A stretch of 64,000 nt of DNA from Blastocatellia bacterium (GTDB lineage: Bacteria > Acidobacteriota > Blastocatellia > UBA7656 > JADIYM01): assembly GCA_016705245.1 (NCBI GenBank), contig JADIYM010000001.1:467852-531851 (forward strand). The letters are read 5' to 3'. Position numbers and translations under genes: made by a program. Under the pieces are notes generated by a model, which was given only the letters and a program-made list of their open reading frames with translations, was not told where the DNA came from and searched no databases. Of the stretch, positions 27,205-38,972 are shown piece after piece. Within the stretch, counting starts at the first letter, position 1. Every line of letters starts with the position of its first letter.

Positions 27205-28968
27205 ATGCTGCAGATGACGAACGTCCAGCGCATCCTCGGGTACTACGCGCGGTACAAACGGGCGCTCATCCTCGGCGGCCTCGCCGTCGTCCTCTCGTAC
27301 ATCGTCAAGCTGAGCGCGCCGTCGATCGTCAAGCTCGCCATCGACGACCTGCGACTGACTTCGGAATCCGGCGCGACCATGCAGCGGTCGCTCGTCTGGT
27401 ACGGCGCCGTTTTCCTCTCGATCATTCTCGTCCAGGGGCTGTTTCTCTACGCCCAGCGCTGGATTCTCATCGGCATGTCGCGCGACGTCGAATACGACCT
27501 CCGCAACGATTTCTACGCCCACATGCAGCGGCTTCCGCAGTCGTTCTACGTCGAGAACCGCACGGGCGACCTGATGGCGCGCGCGACCAACGACCTCGGT
27601 GCCGTCCGGATGATGATCGGCCCGGCCCTCATGTACGCGCTCGGGACCACCACTGTCATCGTCCTCGCGTTCCCGCTGATGCTCAAGATCAACGTCAGCC
27701 TCACGCTGCTGTCACTCTGCACGCTTCCGTTCGTCTCGATGGCCACCAAGTTCTTCGCGAAGCGCATTCACGATCGGTTCGAGAAGGTCCAGGAGGAGTT
27801 CTCGTCGATCACCGCCCGCGCGCAGGAGAACCTCGCCGGCGTGCGCGTCGTTCGCGCCTATACCCGCGAAGACACCGAGTCCGAAGCCTTTGGCGCCTTC
27901 AACCGCAAGTTCGTCGAACGCAACCGAGCGATTGCGAAGCTCCAGTCGCTCTTCTACCCGTGCCTGCAGACCTTCACGGGACTCGGCTTCGCCGCCGTCG
28001 TCTGGTACGGCGGGCAGAAGGTCATCTCCGGCGACATCTCTCTCGGCCAGTTCGTCGAGTTCAACTTCTACCTGACCTACCTCATCTGGCCGACGATCGC
28101 GCTTGGCTGGGTCATCAACCTCTATCAGCGCGGTATGGCGTCGATGGGACGGCTCAACAGCATCCTCAACGCCGAGCCGGCAATCACCGACGCGCCCGAC
28201 GCCCGCGACATCGAGGTTGCAGGCGGCATCGAGTTCTCGAACCTGTCGTTTACCTACCCAGGCGCCGCGCGTCCCGTGCTCTCTGACATCTCGCTGCGGA
28301 TCGAACCCGGAACGACGCTCGCCATCGTCGGGCGCACGGGATCTGGCAAGTCGACGCTCGTGAACCTCATTCCGCGCCTCATCGACGCCGGCCCGGGAAT
28401 GGTCCGAATCGACGGCCATTCGATCCACGACGTGTCGCTCGAGTCGCTCCGCTCGAGCATCGGCTACGTCCAGCAGGAGACGTTCCTGTTCTCAGACACA
28501 GTTGCCGAGAACATCGCGTTCGGCGTACCGGGCGCCGAACGCGCCGATGTCGAATGCGCCGCCGAGCAGGCCGGGCTTGCCCGCGACGTCGTGAGCTTCC
28601 CGAAAGGATTCGAGACGATGGTCGGCGAGCGCGGCATCACGCTCTCCGGCGGCCAGAAACAGCGGACCGCCATTGCCCGCGCGCTGCTTCGGCAGCCGCG
28701 CATCCTCATCCTCGACGATGCACTTTCGGCTGTCGATACATACACCGAAGAGCGGATCCTCAAGCGGCTGCGCGGCATCATGCAGGACCGCACGAGCATT
28801 CTCGTGTCGCACCGCGTCTCGACCGTGAAGGACGCCGATCTCATCATCGTGCTCGAGGACGGACGCATCGCCGAACGCGGCACTCACGACGAGCTCCTCG
28901 CCCACGGCGGACTTTACGCCGAGCTGCACGCGAGGCAGATGCTCGAGGAGGAGCTGGCGGCGAGCTGA
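27205..28968 (+). CDS. ABC-type exporter half-transporter, degenerate-site subunit
   Basis: 587 residues: an N-terminal six-helix exporter membrane domain (IVKLSAPSIVKLAIDDL, NRTGDLMARATNDLGAVR) fused to an ATPase domain. Walker A GRTGSGKST at about 376-384, signature LSGGQKQR at about 480, Walker B ILILDDALSAVD near 498-509. The residue after the Walker B aspartate is Asp rather than the catalytic Glu, the mark of the degenerate half of heterodimeric exporters such as TM287/288 or BmrCD. Partner gene begins 21 nt downstream. Substrate (drug, lipid or peptide) is not predictable. Confidence 0.92.
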   Translation: MLQMTNVQRILGYYARYKRALILGGLAVVLSYIVKLSAPSIVKLAIDDLRLTSESGATMQRSLVWYGAVFLSIILVQGLFLYAQRWILIGMSRDVEYDLRNDFYAHMQRLPQSFYVENRTGDLMARATNDLGAVRMMIGPALMYALGTTTVIVLAFPLMLKINVSLTLLSLCTLPFVSMATKFFAKRIHDRFEKVQEEFSSITARAQENLAGVRVVRAYTREDTESEAFGAFNRKFVERNRAIAKLQSLFYPCLQTFTGLGFAAVVWYGGQKVISGDISLGQFVEFNFYLTYLIWPTIALGWVINLYQRGMASMGRLNSILNAEPAITDAPDARDIEVAGGIEFSNLSFTYPGAARPVLSDISLRIEPGTTLAIVGRTGSGKSTLVNLIPRLIDAGPGMVRIDGHSIHDVSLESLRSSIGYVQQETFLFSDTVAENIAFGVPGAERADVECAAEQAGLARDVVSFPKGFETMVGERGITLSGGQKQRTAIARALLRQPRILILDDALSAVDTYTEERILKRLRGIMQDRTSILVSHRVSTVKDADLIIVLEDGRIAERGTHDELLAHGGLYAELHARQMLEEELAAS

Positions 28969-28989
28969 GGCCCTCCGCGCAAGGAATCC

Positions 28990-30810
28990 ATGAGCGACGA
29001 GACGACAAAAAACCCGAACGAGGAGGAGGCACTCGGCAAGGCCTACGATGGCCGGCTTGCGCGCCGACTCGCCGGATACCTGCGCCCGTACCGCGCGCGG
29101 GTGGCGGTCGGCGTCGTCCTGCTCATGTTCGGGTCGCTCGTGGAGCTAGCCGGCCCGCTGCTGACGGCCCTTGCCGTCGACCGCTACATCCCGAACCGCG
29201 ACTACGCCGGCCTCAACCTCATCGCGCTCGGCTACGTCGGATGCCTGCTGATGGCCTTCGGACTGTCGGCGGCGAACACGTACCTGATGCAGATGCTCGG
29301 GCAATATGTGCAGTACGACCTGCGCCGCCAGATCTTCGCGAAGCTGCAGCGCATCGACGTCAGCTACTACGACCGGAATCCCGTCGGACGGCTCATCACA
29401 CGTCTCACGAGCGACGTCGACGCGCTCAACGAGCTCTTCACGTCCGGTTTCGTCGCGATCTTCGGCGACGTCATCACGCTGACGGCGATCACGATCGTGC
29501 TCTTCGTCTTCGACTGGCGGCTGGCGTGCGTGACGCTCGTCATCCTGCCGGCGATGTTGCTCGTCACGGGATGGTTCCGTCGCGGCGCCCGCGAAGGATT
29601 CCGGAAGGTGCGGCTGCGCATCGCGCGAATCAACGCGTTCCTGCAGGAACACGTGTCGGGCATGTCGGTCGTGCAGCTGTTCGGGCGCGAGAAGCTCGAG
29701 CTCGGCCGCTTCGACAAGATCAACGACGAGCACCGCGTCGCGAACATCGAGACGATCTTCTACTACGCGGTCTTTTTCCCGGCGATCGAGATCATCTCGT
29801 CGGCGGGCATCGCGCTGATTCTCTGGTACGGCGGCGGCCGCGTGATCGCTGGCGCAATGTCGCTCGGCGCGCTCATCGCGTTCATCCAGTACGCGCAGCG
29901 CTTTTACCAGCCCATTCGCGATCTCTCGGACAAATACAACATCCTGCAGGCTGCGATGGCCGCGTCGGAGCGCATCTTCAACCTGCTCGACGAGCAGCCG
30001 AAGATCACGTCGCCCGCGTCGCCGGCCGCCGTCGCCCCGCGCGCGCTTGGCCGGATCGAGTTCCGCAACGTCTGGTTTGCCTACAAGGACGAAGACTGGG
30101 TGCTGCGCGACGTGTCGTTCACGGTTGAGCCGGGCCAGTCGGTCGGGGTCGTCGGGCACACCGGCGCCGGAAAGACGACGCTGACGAACCTGATGCTGCG
30201 GTTCTACGACATTCAGAAGGGGGCAATCCTGCTCGACGGCATCGACGTCCGCGAATACGACCTGAACGCGCTGCGACGGAACTTCTCGATCGTGTTGCAG
30301 GACGTGTACCTGTTCTCGGGCTCTGTCCGGCACAACATCACGCTCGGGAATCTCGAGATCGCCGACGATCGCGTGGTGCTCGCGGCGACAGAAGTCCACG
30401 CCGACTCCTTCATCCGCCAGTTGCCGGAACAATACGAGACGGCGATCCACGAACGCGGCGCGGGTCTTTCGGTCGGGCAGAAACAGCTAATCTCGTTCGC
30501 GCGGGCGCTCGCGTACGATCCGCCGATCCTGATTCTCGACGAGGCCACGTCGTCGATCGACAGCGAAACCGAGCTGTTGATCCGCGATGCCGTTGTGCGA
30601 CTGATGGACAAACGGACGAGCGTGATCGTCGCGCACCGGCTGTCGACGATCCAGCGTGTCGACAAGATCATGGTGATGCACAAGGGAGAGCTGCGCGAAG
30701 AGGGCTCGCACCAGGAGCTGCTGGCGAAGCGCGGGTTGTATTACCGGCTCTACGAGCTGCAGTACAAGGATCAGGAAGTCGGAGAGAAGACGCCGGCGAT
30801 CGGAGACTGA
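28990..30810 (+). CDS. ABC-type exporter half-transporter, catalytic-site subunit
   Basis: 606 residues: a short hydrophilic N-terminal extension, exporter membrane domain (DVSYYDRNPVGRLITRLTSD) and ATPase domain. Walker A GHTGAGKTT at about 389-397, Walker B ILILDEATSSID with the catalytic Glu present, but a non-canonical signature LSVGQKQL at about 493. The upstream partner has the mirror-image defects (Asp for Glu, normal LSGGQ). Paired across the dimer, one ATP site is fully consensus and the other fully degenerate, as expected for a heterodimeric exporter. Confidence 0.92.
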   Translation: MSDETTKNPNEEEALGKAYDGRLARRLAGYLRPYRARVAVGVVLLMFGSLVELAGPLLTALAVDRYIPNRDYAGLNLIALGYVGCLLMAFGLSAANTYLMQMLGQYVQYDLRRQIFAKLQRIDVSYYDRNPVGRLITRLTSDVDALNELFTSGFVAIFGDVITLTAITIVLFVFDWRLACVTLVILPAMLLVTGWFRRGAREGFRKVRLRIARINAFLQEHVSGMSVVQLFGREKLELGRFDKINDEHRVANIETIFYYAVFFPAIEIISSAGIALILWYGGGRVIAGAMSLGALIAFIQYAQRFYQPIRDLSDKYNILQAAMAASERIFNLLDEQPKITSPASPAAVAPRALGRIEFRNVWFAYKDEDWVLRDVSFTVEPGQSVGVVGHTGAGKTTLTNLMLRFYDIQKGAILLDGIDVREYDLNALRRNFSIVLQDVYLFSGSVRHNITLGNLEIADDRVVLAATEVHADSFIRQLPEQYETAIHERGAGLSVGQKQLISFARALAYDPPILILDEATSSIDSETELLIRDAVVRLMDKRTSVIVAHRLSTIQRVDKIMVMHKGELREEGSHQELLAKRGLYYRLYELQYKDQEVGEKTPAIGD

Positions 30811-30820
30811 GTCTCGCCTC

Positions 30821-30870
30821 TGCGCCTTGGCGCCTTTGCGCGAAATCTCACGCAAAGGCGCCAAGGCGCA
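30821..30870. repeat. Intergenic inverted repeat, GCGCCTTTG family
   Basis: Perfect 20-nt arms (30821-30840, 30851-30870) with a 10-nt loop, starting 11 nt after the exporter operon stop. Confidence 0.9.
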
Positions 30871-30930
30871 AAATCGAGCAAAGGGAAAAAGGAGGCGCCT
30901 CTGACCCCCGTGACCGCGACCGACTGTCCG

Positions 30931-30939
30931 TGATTTACT
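30931..30939 (+). promoter_or_regulatory. Extended -10 element before the IPT/NHL gene
   Basis: TGATTTACT (hexamer 30934-30939) ends 8 nt before the ATG at 30948; no ribosome site is visible. Confidence 0.4.
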
Positions 30940-30947
30940 CTCCCGCT

Positions 30948-31970
30948 ATGGCTGAGCCCGTCATCACCTCAGTTGAGCCCCGTGCGGGCGTCGAGGGCGG
31001 AGAGATCGTCATCTCCTGCGAAGGCTTCGCTCCGAGGGCCTGGCACGAGACTTCCGTTACGTTTGACGGCGTCGCGTCGCGACCGCAGAGCGCCTCGGGC
31101 TCGCGCATCGTCGCCGCGGTTCCGCCTGGCATATCCGGCCGCGTGAGCCTGCGCATCGCGGATGGCTCCGGCATCAGCGACGCCATTCCCTTCGAAGCGG
31201 GCGAGCGTCTCGCCGACAGCCTTCATCCGGTGGCGAACCCGGCGTTCGATCACGACAACGGCAGCATCTTCACGACGCTTTCGGGCACTCGCGGTCAGGA
31301 AGTCCCGGTGTCGGTCTACAAGGTCACGGCAACGGGTGAGTCCCAGCCTTTTCTCTCGGACCTGACGAATCCCACCGGTCTCGCCTTCGACCCGGAGGGC
31401 ACGCTCTTCATCACGAGCCGGTTCGACGGCGTCGTCTATCGCGTGACGCCATTCAAGCAGGCCGAGGCCTACGCGAGAGACCTCGGTGTGGCCACCGGCA
31501 TTGCCTTCGACTCGCACGGCAAAATGTTTGTCGGAGACCGCTCCGGGACGATCTTCCACGTGAACGAAATCGGCGAGCCCGACGTCTTCGCGTCGCTCGA
31601 GCCTTCGATGGCCGCCTACCACCTTGCGTTCGGCCCAGATGGCGCGCTTTATGTGACCGGGCCGACGGCTTCGAGTTTCGATTCCGTCTACCGCATCGCT
31701 GCCGACGGCACCGTCACGAACTACTTCACGGGCCTCGGTCGTCCTCAAGGGCTCGCGTTCGATGCCGACAGCAACCTCTTCGTCGTGGCGAGCCATCGCG
31801 GGCGTCGCGGGGTGTATCGAATTACGCCATCGGGCGAGATCTCGATGGAGGTGGCGGGACCATCACTCGTCGGGCTCTGCATCGACGACTCGGGCAACGT
31901 GATCCTCGCGACGACGCGAGAGATCTACCGCGTGCAGCTCGGCGTGAAGCCCTTCTGGCCGTTTTCGTGA
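30948..31970 (+). CDS. IPT/TIG domain plus NHL-repeat beta-propeller protein
   Basis: 340 residues from the ATG at 30948. Residues 1-85 form an IPT/TIG immunoglobulin-like domain (VITSVEPRAGVEGGEIVISCEGF). The rest is an NHL/SMP-30-like six-bladed propeller with repeated turns: NPTGLAFDPEGTLFITS, VATGIAFDSHGKMFVGD, AAYHLAFGPDGALYVTG, RPQGLAFDADSNLFVVA. No signal peptide is evident, so it may be cytoplasmic despite a domain mix usually found outside the cell. The last four bases overlap the truB start (GTGA), so it is coupled to truB; a functional link is unclear. Confidence 0.82.
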   Translation: MAEPVITSVEPRAGVEGGEIVISCEGFAPRAWHETSVTFDGVASRPQSASGSRIVAAVPPGISGRVSLRIADGSGISDAIPFEAGERLADSLHPVANPAFDHDNGSIFTTLSGTRGQEVPVSVYKVTATGESQPFLSDLTNPTGLAFDPEGTLFITSRFDGVVYRVTPFKQAEAYARDLGVATGIAFDSHGKMFVGDRSGTIFHVNEIGEPDVFASLEPSMAAYHLAFGPDGALYVTGPTASSFDSVYRIAADGTVTNYFTGLGRPQGLAFDADSNLFVVASHRGRRGVYRITPSGEISMEVAGPSLVGLCIDDSGNVILATTREIYRVQLGVKPFWPFS

Positions 31971-32860
31971 TCGGCGGACTCGTCGTCGACAAGCCTGAGG
32001 GTTGGACGTCGCACGACGTCGTCGGCAAGGTCCGGCGGCTTGCCGGAACGCGGCGCGTAGGACACACCGGAACGCTCGATCCGTTCGCGACGGGCGTGCT
32101 CCTGGTATGCATCGGACCGGCAACGCGACTGTCGCAGCTGCTCGTCGGATGCGAGAAGGCGTACCGTGGGCGGATTCGGCTCGGTTGGGCGACGGACACG
32201 CAGGATCGGACCGGCTCGGCGCTTGGCGAGCTCGCGCCGGCGTCGTCGATCCCGGACGATCCCGCGGTTATCGCGCAAGCGCTCGAGGCCTTCAACGGCG
32301 AGATCGATCAGGTGCCGCCGATGTATTCGGCGAAGAAGGTTGACGGTCGATCGCTGCACAAGCTGGCGCGCGCAGGGCGCGAGGTCGAGCGCGCGGCGGT
32401 TCGGGTTCGCGTGCGAATGAGCCTCTCGGGAGCCACGATTCGAAACGATGACGGATCGGTGGACGTCGATGTTGACGTGGAGTGTTCGGCCGGGACATAC
32501 GTGCGGACGCTTGCGCACGATCTTGGCGCAGTTCTGGGCTGTGGGGCACATCTCGCCGCCCTGCGGCGCACGCGCGTCGGGCGATTCACGATCGAGCAGG
32601 CGGTGACACTCGAAGAGCTCGAGGGACACGTGGAGGAGCGGCTGGTCGCACCGGCGGAGCTCGTCGCCGACATCCCGCGGATTCACGTTCGAGAGGACGA
32701 GTTGCCGGACATCGGGAATGGACGGGCGTTGGTCGTGGACGGACGTGTGGTCGCCGACGACGGCACGGACGTGGCATTGCTCGGGGAGGACGGGCGGCTG
32801 CTCGCGATCGCGAGAATCGACGGAGAGCTCGCGCGCCCGCGCGTCGTGCTGGAGCGATAG
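31967..32860 (+). CDS. truB: tRNA pseudouridine(55) synthase
   Basis: Converts U55 in the T-loop of tRNAs to pseudouridine. 297 residues. N-terminal GGLVVDKPEGWTSHDVV and the catalytic loop RRVGHTGTLDPFATGVL (Asp38) are diagnostic, with PPMYSAKKVDGRSLHKLAR and CSAGTYVRTLAHDLG further on. Starts at GTG 31967 overlapping the previous gene. The usual rbfA or rpsO neighbours are absent. Confidence 0.96.
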   Translation: MIGGLVVDKPEGWTSHDVVGKVRRLAGTRRVGHTGTLDPFATGVLLVCIGPATRLSQLLVGCEKAYRGRIRLGWATDTQDRTGSALGELAPASSIPDDPAVIAQALEAFNGEIDQVPPMYSAKKVDGRSLHKLARAGREVERAAVRVRVRMSLSGATIRNDDGSVDVDVDVECSAGTYVRTLAHDLGAVLGCGAHLAALRRTRVGRFTIEQAVTLEELEGHVEERLVAPAELVADIPRIHVREDELPDIGNGRALVVDGRVVADDGTDVALLGEDGRLLAIARIDGELARPRVVLER

Positions 32861-32966
32861 TCGGCTCCGTGTCTCTGTGTCTCCGTGCCTCTGTGTGCGT
32901 AGCTCTTGTACGTCCAAAAGACGCTTCGCACACAGAGGCACGGAGACACAGAGACACGGAGCCGAC
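32860..32966. repeat. Intergenic inverted repeat, family A, with perfect 40-nt arms
   Basis: Arms at 32860-32899 and 32927-32966 are exact reverse complements over 40 nt with a 27-nt centre. The arm begins at the last base of the truB stop codon. Confidence 0.95.
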
Positions 32967-32991
32967 TCAAAAACTCCACACTGGCAACGCG

Positions 32992-33000
32992 TGCTATACT
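32992..33000 (+). promoter_or_regulatory. Extended -10 element of the prkA cluster
   Basis: TGCTATACT, identical to the element at 27187-27195 and likewise preceded by CTGGCA. Transcription from here would leave a 5' leader of about 190 nt before prkA. Confidence 0.5.
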
Positions 33001-33196
33001 CGAAAACGTCACTGGTTCCGAGAGCCGCACACGCACGCTCTCCTTGTTTTTCTGATTGACGCGACCGGCGATTCGGGCTGAACGCCCGCCCGAACCGCTC
33101 GAGAATTCGGCGATCGCCGCGGTTCGACCTTCGGTTCCGTTGCGGGCTTACCGCGGCCCAGCACGCCCCCGCGCGCCCCGGTACGAGGTCTAAGCC

Positions 33197-35124
<1,928 letters not shown>

Positions 35125-35137
35125 GGCGGGAAGAGTT

Positions 35138-35292
35138 CGCGCAAAGGCGCCAAGGCGCCAAGGAAGAACTGGATCGTTTCTTCGATCGACGTCGGTGGCT
35201 TGCGGTTGGCAACTGCTGACGTCGAACCTGGGGTGAGAGTCCCGTTTGATTGCATTTCTGGTTCTTCCTTTGCGCCTTTGCGCCTTTGCGCG
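35138..35292. repeat. Intergenic inverted repeat, GCGCCTTTG family, wide centre
   Basis: Arms of about 32 nt (35138-35169, 35261-35292) around a 91-nt centre, between prkA and yhbH. Ends 29 nt before the yhbH ATG, so any terminator effect would separate the two genes. Confidence 0.85.
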
Positions 35293-35321
35293 AGGTATCC
35301 CAGGACCGCCGAGGAGTTCCG

Positions 35322-36491
35322 ATGGGCGTTCAACGCAACGACTGGAGCCTGCAGCGGAAGGGTCAGATCGACCAGGACCGCCACGCCGAGCGCGTGCGCG
35401 AGGCCATCCGCCAGAACCTCGGCTCCATCGTCTCGAACGAATCCATCATCCTCGCCGACGGCCGCAAGCGCGTGAAGGTCCCCATCCGCTCCCTCGACGA
35501 GTACAAATTCCGCTTCGACCACCGCAAGCGGAAACACGTCGCCCAGGGCGACGGCAACACCTCCGTCGGCGACGTCGTCGCCCGCGAGCCCCAGCAGTCA
35601 CAGGGCACGGGCCGCGGCGGCCGTCGAGCCGGCGACCAACCCGGCACCGAGTACTTCGAGGCCGAGGTCGACGTCGATGAAATCGCGCGCCTCGTCTTCG
35701 AGGACCTCCACCTCCCGAACCTCCAGGAAAAGGCCAGGCGCGAGATCCCGTCTCGTGAGACCCGATTCACCGAGATCCGCCGCACCGGCATCATGTCAAA
35801 CCTCGACAAGCGCCGGTCGCTGGTCGAGAACATCCGCCGGCAGGCGCGAGAGACCGGCCGCGCCCACCTCGGTCCGTTCCGTCCGGAAGACCTCCGATAT
35901 CGAACCTGGGAGGAGCAACACGCTTTCGAATCCAATGCCGTCGTCATCGCGATGATGGACGTCTCGGGCTCGATGGGTGAGTTCAAGAAATACGTCGCGC
36001 GGTCGTTCTACTTCTGGATGGTGCGGTTCCTGCGCACGCGCTACGACAACGTCGACATCGTCTTCATCAGCCACCACACCGAAGCGAAGGAGGTGACGGA
36101 GGAACAGTTCTTCACGCAGGGCGAGTCCGGCGGAACGGTGGTCAGCTCGGCATATCGGTTGGCCCTCGACATCATCGCGGCCCGCTACCCGACCCGAGAC
36201 TGGAACGTCTATCCCTTCCACTTCTCGGACGGCGACAACTACTACTCGGACAACGACGAGGCGGTGAAGCTGGCCGACGAGCTCGCGTCGACGTGCAACC
36301 TCTTCGGTTACGGCGAAATTGGCGACGAAGAGGGTCCGAGCTACCGACGCACAACCGGCGCGCTGCTGTCGATCTTCGGAGATCGCCTTCGCCATACCGA
36401 CCGGTTCGCCGGCGTGCGCATCGACGACCGGGCGGACGTCTATCCCGCGCTCAAGCATTTCTTCCGCAAGCGCGGCATCGACACGGATTAA
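35322..36491 (+). CDS. yhbH: YhbH/YeaH family DUF444 VWA-domain protein
   Basis: 389 residues from the ATG at 35322 (GAGGAG 5 nt upstream). N-terminal basic region with DQDRHAERVREAIRQNL and IRSLDEYKFRF, then a von Willebrand A domain with MIDAS motif DVSGSMG. By family it is the middle member of the prkA-yhbH-spoVR module; the proteins act together in stress survival (E. coli yeaG-yeaH-ycgB) or sporulation, though the mechanism is not settled. SpoVR follows after 3 nt. Confidence 0.95.
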   Translation: MGVQRNDWSLQRKGQIDQDRHAERVREAIRQNLGSIVSNESIILADGRKRVKVPIRSLDEYKFRFDHRKRKHVAQGDGNTSVGDVVAREPQQSQGTGRGGRRAGDQPGTEYFEAEVDVDEIARLVFEDLHLPNLQEKARREIPSRETRFTEIRRTGIMSNLDKRRSLVENIRRQARETGRAHLGPFRPEDLRYRTWEEQHAFESNAVVIAMMDVSGSMGEFKKYVARSFYFWMVRFLRTRYDNVDIVFISHHTEAKEVTEEQFFTQGESGGTVVSSAYRLALDIIAARYPTRDWNVYPFHFSDGDNYYSDNDEAVKLADELASTCNLFGYGEIGDEEGPSYRRTTGALLSIFGDRLRHTDRFAGVRIDDRADVYPALKHFFRKRGIDTD

Positions 36492-36494
36492 GCC

Positions 36495-37838
36495 ATGGAT
36501 CGCGAAGTCGCCGAGCTCGAGCGCGCCATCGAGCGCATCTGGGAAGTCGGCCGGGGCTTCGGGCTCGACCCGTTCCCGACGAACTTCGAGATCGTGCCGT
36601 CGACGGTCATGTACGAGATCGGCTCGTACGCGCTGCCTGGGCGCTATTCGCATTGGTCGTTCGGGAAGGCCTATCACCGGATGAAGACGATGTACGACTT
36701 CGGGCTCTCGCGGATATACGAGGTCGTCATCAACGCGAATCCGTCCTACGGCTTCCTGCTCGAGACGAACTCGCTTCTGCAGAACAAGCTCGTCATCGCC
36801 CACGTGATGGGACACGTGGACTTTTTCAAGAACAACGCCTGGTTCGCGCAGACGAACCGCCGGATGGTCGATGACGCGGCAACACACGCTCGGCGGATCT
36901 CGGAGTACGAGTTCCAGCACGGCCGCAAGGTCGTCGAGCGTTTCCTCGACGCGGTGCTCTCGATCGAGGAACACGTCGACCCGGACGCATTCCTGAAACG
37001 GGCACCGAACGGGACGACCGCACCGAAAACGCCAAGACCCGGCCGCTACGACGACCTGCTCGCCGCGCACGAACTGCCCGCGGCGCCGGTCGCGACCGCG
37101 ACGCGCGACGAAGGTCCCGAGCTGCCCGAGAAGGACCTGCTCGGCTTCATCGCAACGCACTCGCCGGTGCTCGAACCGTGGCAGCGCGACGTCGTCGCAA
37201 TGATCCGTGAGGAGATGCTCTATTTCGTGCCGCAGCTGCGGACGAAGACGATCAACGAGGGATGGGCGAGCTTCTGGCACTCGCGGATCATGCGAGAACT
37301 GGATCTTTCCGACGACGAGCACCTCGAGTTCGCGGAGCTTCACGCCGGCGTCGTCTCGCCGCACACCGGCCAGCTCAATCCGTATTTCGTCGGGTACCGG
37401 ATTCTCGAGGACATCGAGCGGCGCTTCGGACGCGAGCGGCTCTTCGAAGTTCGCGAGGTCGAGAGCGACGTCTCGCTGCTGCGGAATTACCTGACCGAGG
37501 AGTTGTGCGGGGAGCTGGACCTGTTCGTCTACGAACTCGTCGACGAGGAGGAGTGGACGATAACGGAGAAGCGATGGGAGCGGGTGCGGGATCAGCTCGT
37601 CGCGAACATGACGAACTTCGGGTTCCCGTACATCGAGGTGGCGGACGGGGACTATCACGGGAATCGCGAGCTGTTCCTGCGGCATCGGTTCGAGGGCTCT
37701 GAGCTGGACCTTCGGTATGCGCGCAAGACGCTCGAGAACTGCCAGACGCTGTGGGGGCGGCCCGTGCACCTCGAGACGGTGGTCGATGGCGAGCCGACGA
37801 CGCTCCGGTATGACGGCAGCGAGCATTCGGAGGACTGA
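36495..37838 (+). CDS. spoVR: SpoVR family protein
   Basis: 447 residues. Typical marks: FEIVPSTVMYEIGSYALPGRYSHWSFGKAYHRMKT region (start of this block near residue 31), NANPSYGFLLETNS, AHVMGHVDFFKNNAWF and PHTGQLNPYFVGYRI. Ends with the conserved RHRFEGSELDLRYARKTLE. Third gene of the prkA module; no ribosome site is obvious, consistent with coupling to yhbH. A spore role is unlikely to be literal here, because non-sporulating bacteria keep the module. Confidence 0.95.
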   Translation: MDREVAELERAIERIWEVGRGFGLDPFPTNFEIVPSTVMYEIGSYALPGRYSHWSFGKAYHRMKTMYDFGLSRIYEVVINANPSYGFLLETNSLLQNKLVIAHVMGHVDFFKNNAWFAQTNRRMVDDAATHARRISEYEFQHGRKVVERFLDAVLSIEEHVDPDAFLKRAPNGTTAPKTPRPGRYDDLLAAHELPAAPVATATRDEGPELPEKDLLGFIATHSPVLEPWQRDVVAMIREEMLYFVPQLRTKTINEGWASFWHSRIMRELDLSDDEHLEFAELHAGVVSPHTGQLNPYFVGYRILEDIERRFGRERLFEVREVESDVSLLRNYLTEELCGELDLFVYELVDEEEWTITEKRWERVRDQLVANMTNFGFPYIEVADGDYHGNRELFLRHRFEGSELDLRYARKTLENCQTLWGRPVHLETVVDGEPTTLRYDGSEHSED

Positions 37839-37840
37839 GC

Positions 37841-37944
37841 TCTGCGTCTTTGCGGGGCCTTTGCGCCTTTGCGCCTTTGCGCGATCCTCCCCACACGGCC
37901 AGAAGGTTCACGCAAAGGCGCAAAGGCCGCAAAGGCGCAAAGCC
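37841..37944. repeat. Intergenic inverted repeat, GCGCCTTTG family
   Basis: Starts 3 nt after the spoVR stop. Arms made of three or four GCGCCTTTG-type units; the right arm ends 25 nt before the convergent HEAT gene stop. Confidence 0.85.
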
Positions 37945-37968
37945 AGAAATCGGAACTCAGCGGCGCTC

Positions 37969-38972
37969 CTATGCCACCATCCCCCGCCTCGTCAGCGCCT
38001 TGGCCGCGGCTGCCTTCAGCGTCGTGCAGTCCACCACGCCTTCCTTCACATGCACCGAACCCGACGCGTCGGTCGTGCACACCCGGTATTCCATCGTCGG
38101 TGGCAGGCCCGACATCTGCCGGAGCGCATCGATGCCGATCTTCATGTTCGGCCGCTCCATCATCTTCAGCAGCGCGCTCACCCCGACCGCCTGCTGTTCG
38201 GTCCCGAGCAACGCGATGAGCGCCGAAACCGCCCGCCCATCCCCGATCTTCCCCAGCGCCTCGGCCGCCGCGTCGCGGACGACGTTCACATTGTCGGACA
38301 GCGATGCAACGAGCGGCTCGACCGCCTGGAGCGTCTTGTTCTCGCCAAGCTCGTGCGCCGCCGCCAGCCGCACGTCAAAATCGATGTCCGTCAGCGCGGC
38401 CACCAGCGGCTCGATCGTCCGGTTCGACCGGATTCGTCCGAGCGCCCGCACGACCCACTGCCGCCCGCTCCTCTCCTCGTCCTTGAGGGCCGACACGAGC
38501 ACCTCGACGGACCGGGCATCGCCGATCAGGCCGAGTGCGTGCACGGCCCACCGGCGAACCTGATCGTCGTCGTCCTCGATCACCTTCGAGATCGGCGTGA
38601 CGGCAGCTCCTCCGACGTGACCGAGTGCCTGCGCCGCAGCCTGCTTGACGTCATTGTCTGGATCGCGCAACGCCGTCATCAGCGGCACGACCGCAGGCTG
38701 TCCGAGCTTCGCGAGCGCCTGCGAGGCGGCATCGCGCAACTCCGAATCTTTGACTTGAGCACGGCCAGCAGCGGTCGCACCGACCTGGCGTCGCCGAGCA
38801 ATCCGAGCGAGTGCATCGCCGCCTTCCGGACGTCCTTGCTCTCATCGTTCGCCAGGACACTTATGAGCGGAGTGACGCCGCCCTTGTCGCCAAGCTGGCC
38901 AATGCGCTTCGCCGCGTCGAATCGGGCCCACTTGTCGCGTGACTTGAGCTTCTGCAGTCTCCACCACAGCAT
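37969..38972 (-). CDS. HEAT-repeat protein, interrupted by one frameshift
   Basis: ATG at 38972 has GAGGAGG nearby. The N-terminal part (MLWWRLQKLKSRDKWARFDA) leads into HEAT/PBS-lyase-type helical repeats about 31 residues long (KDVRKAAMHSLGLLGDARSV, DVKQAAAQALGHVGGAAV, QVRRWAVHALGLIGDARSV). At about 38753 the frame shifts: VLKSK should continue KDSELRDAASQALAKLG, which needs one more A in an AAA run. The C-terminal 60 residues are not HEAT-like. These proteins are protein-binding scaffolds; the partner is unknown. Confidence 0.85.
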
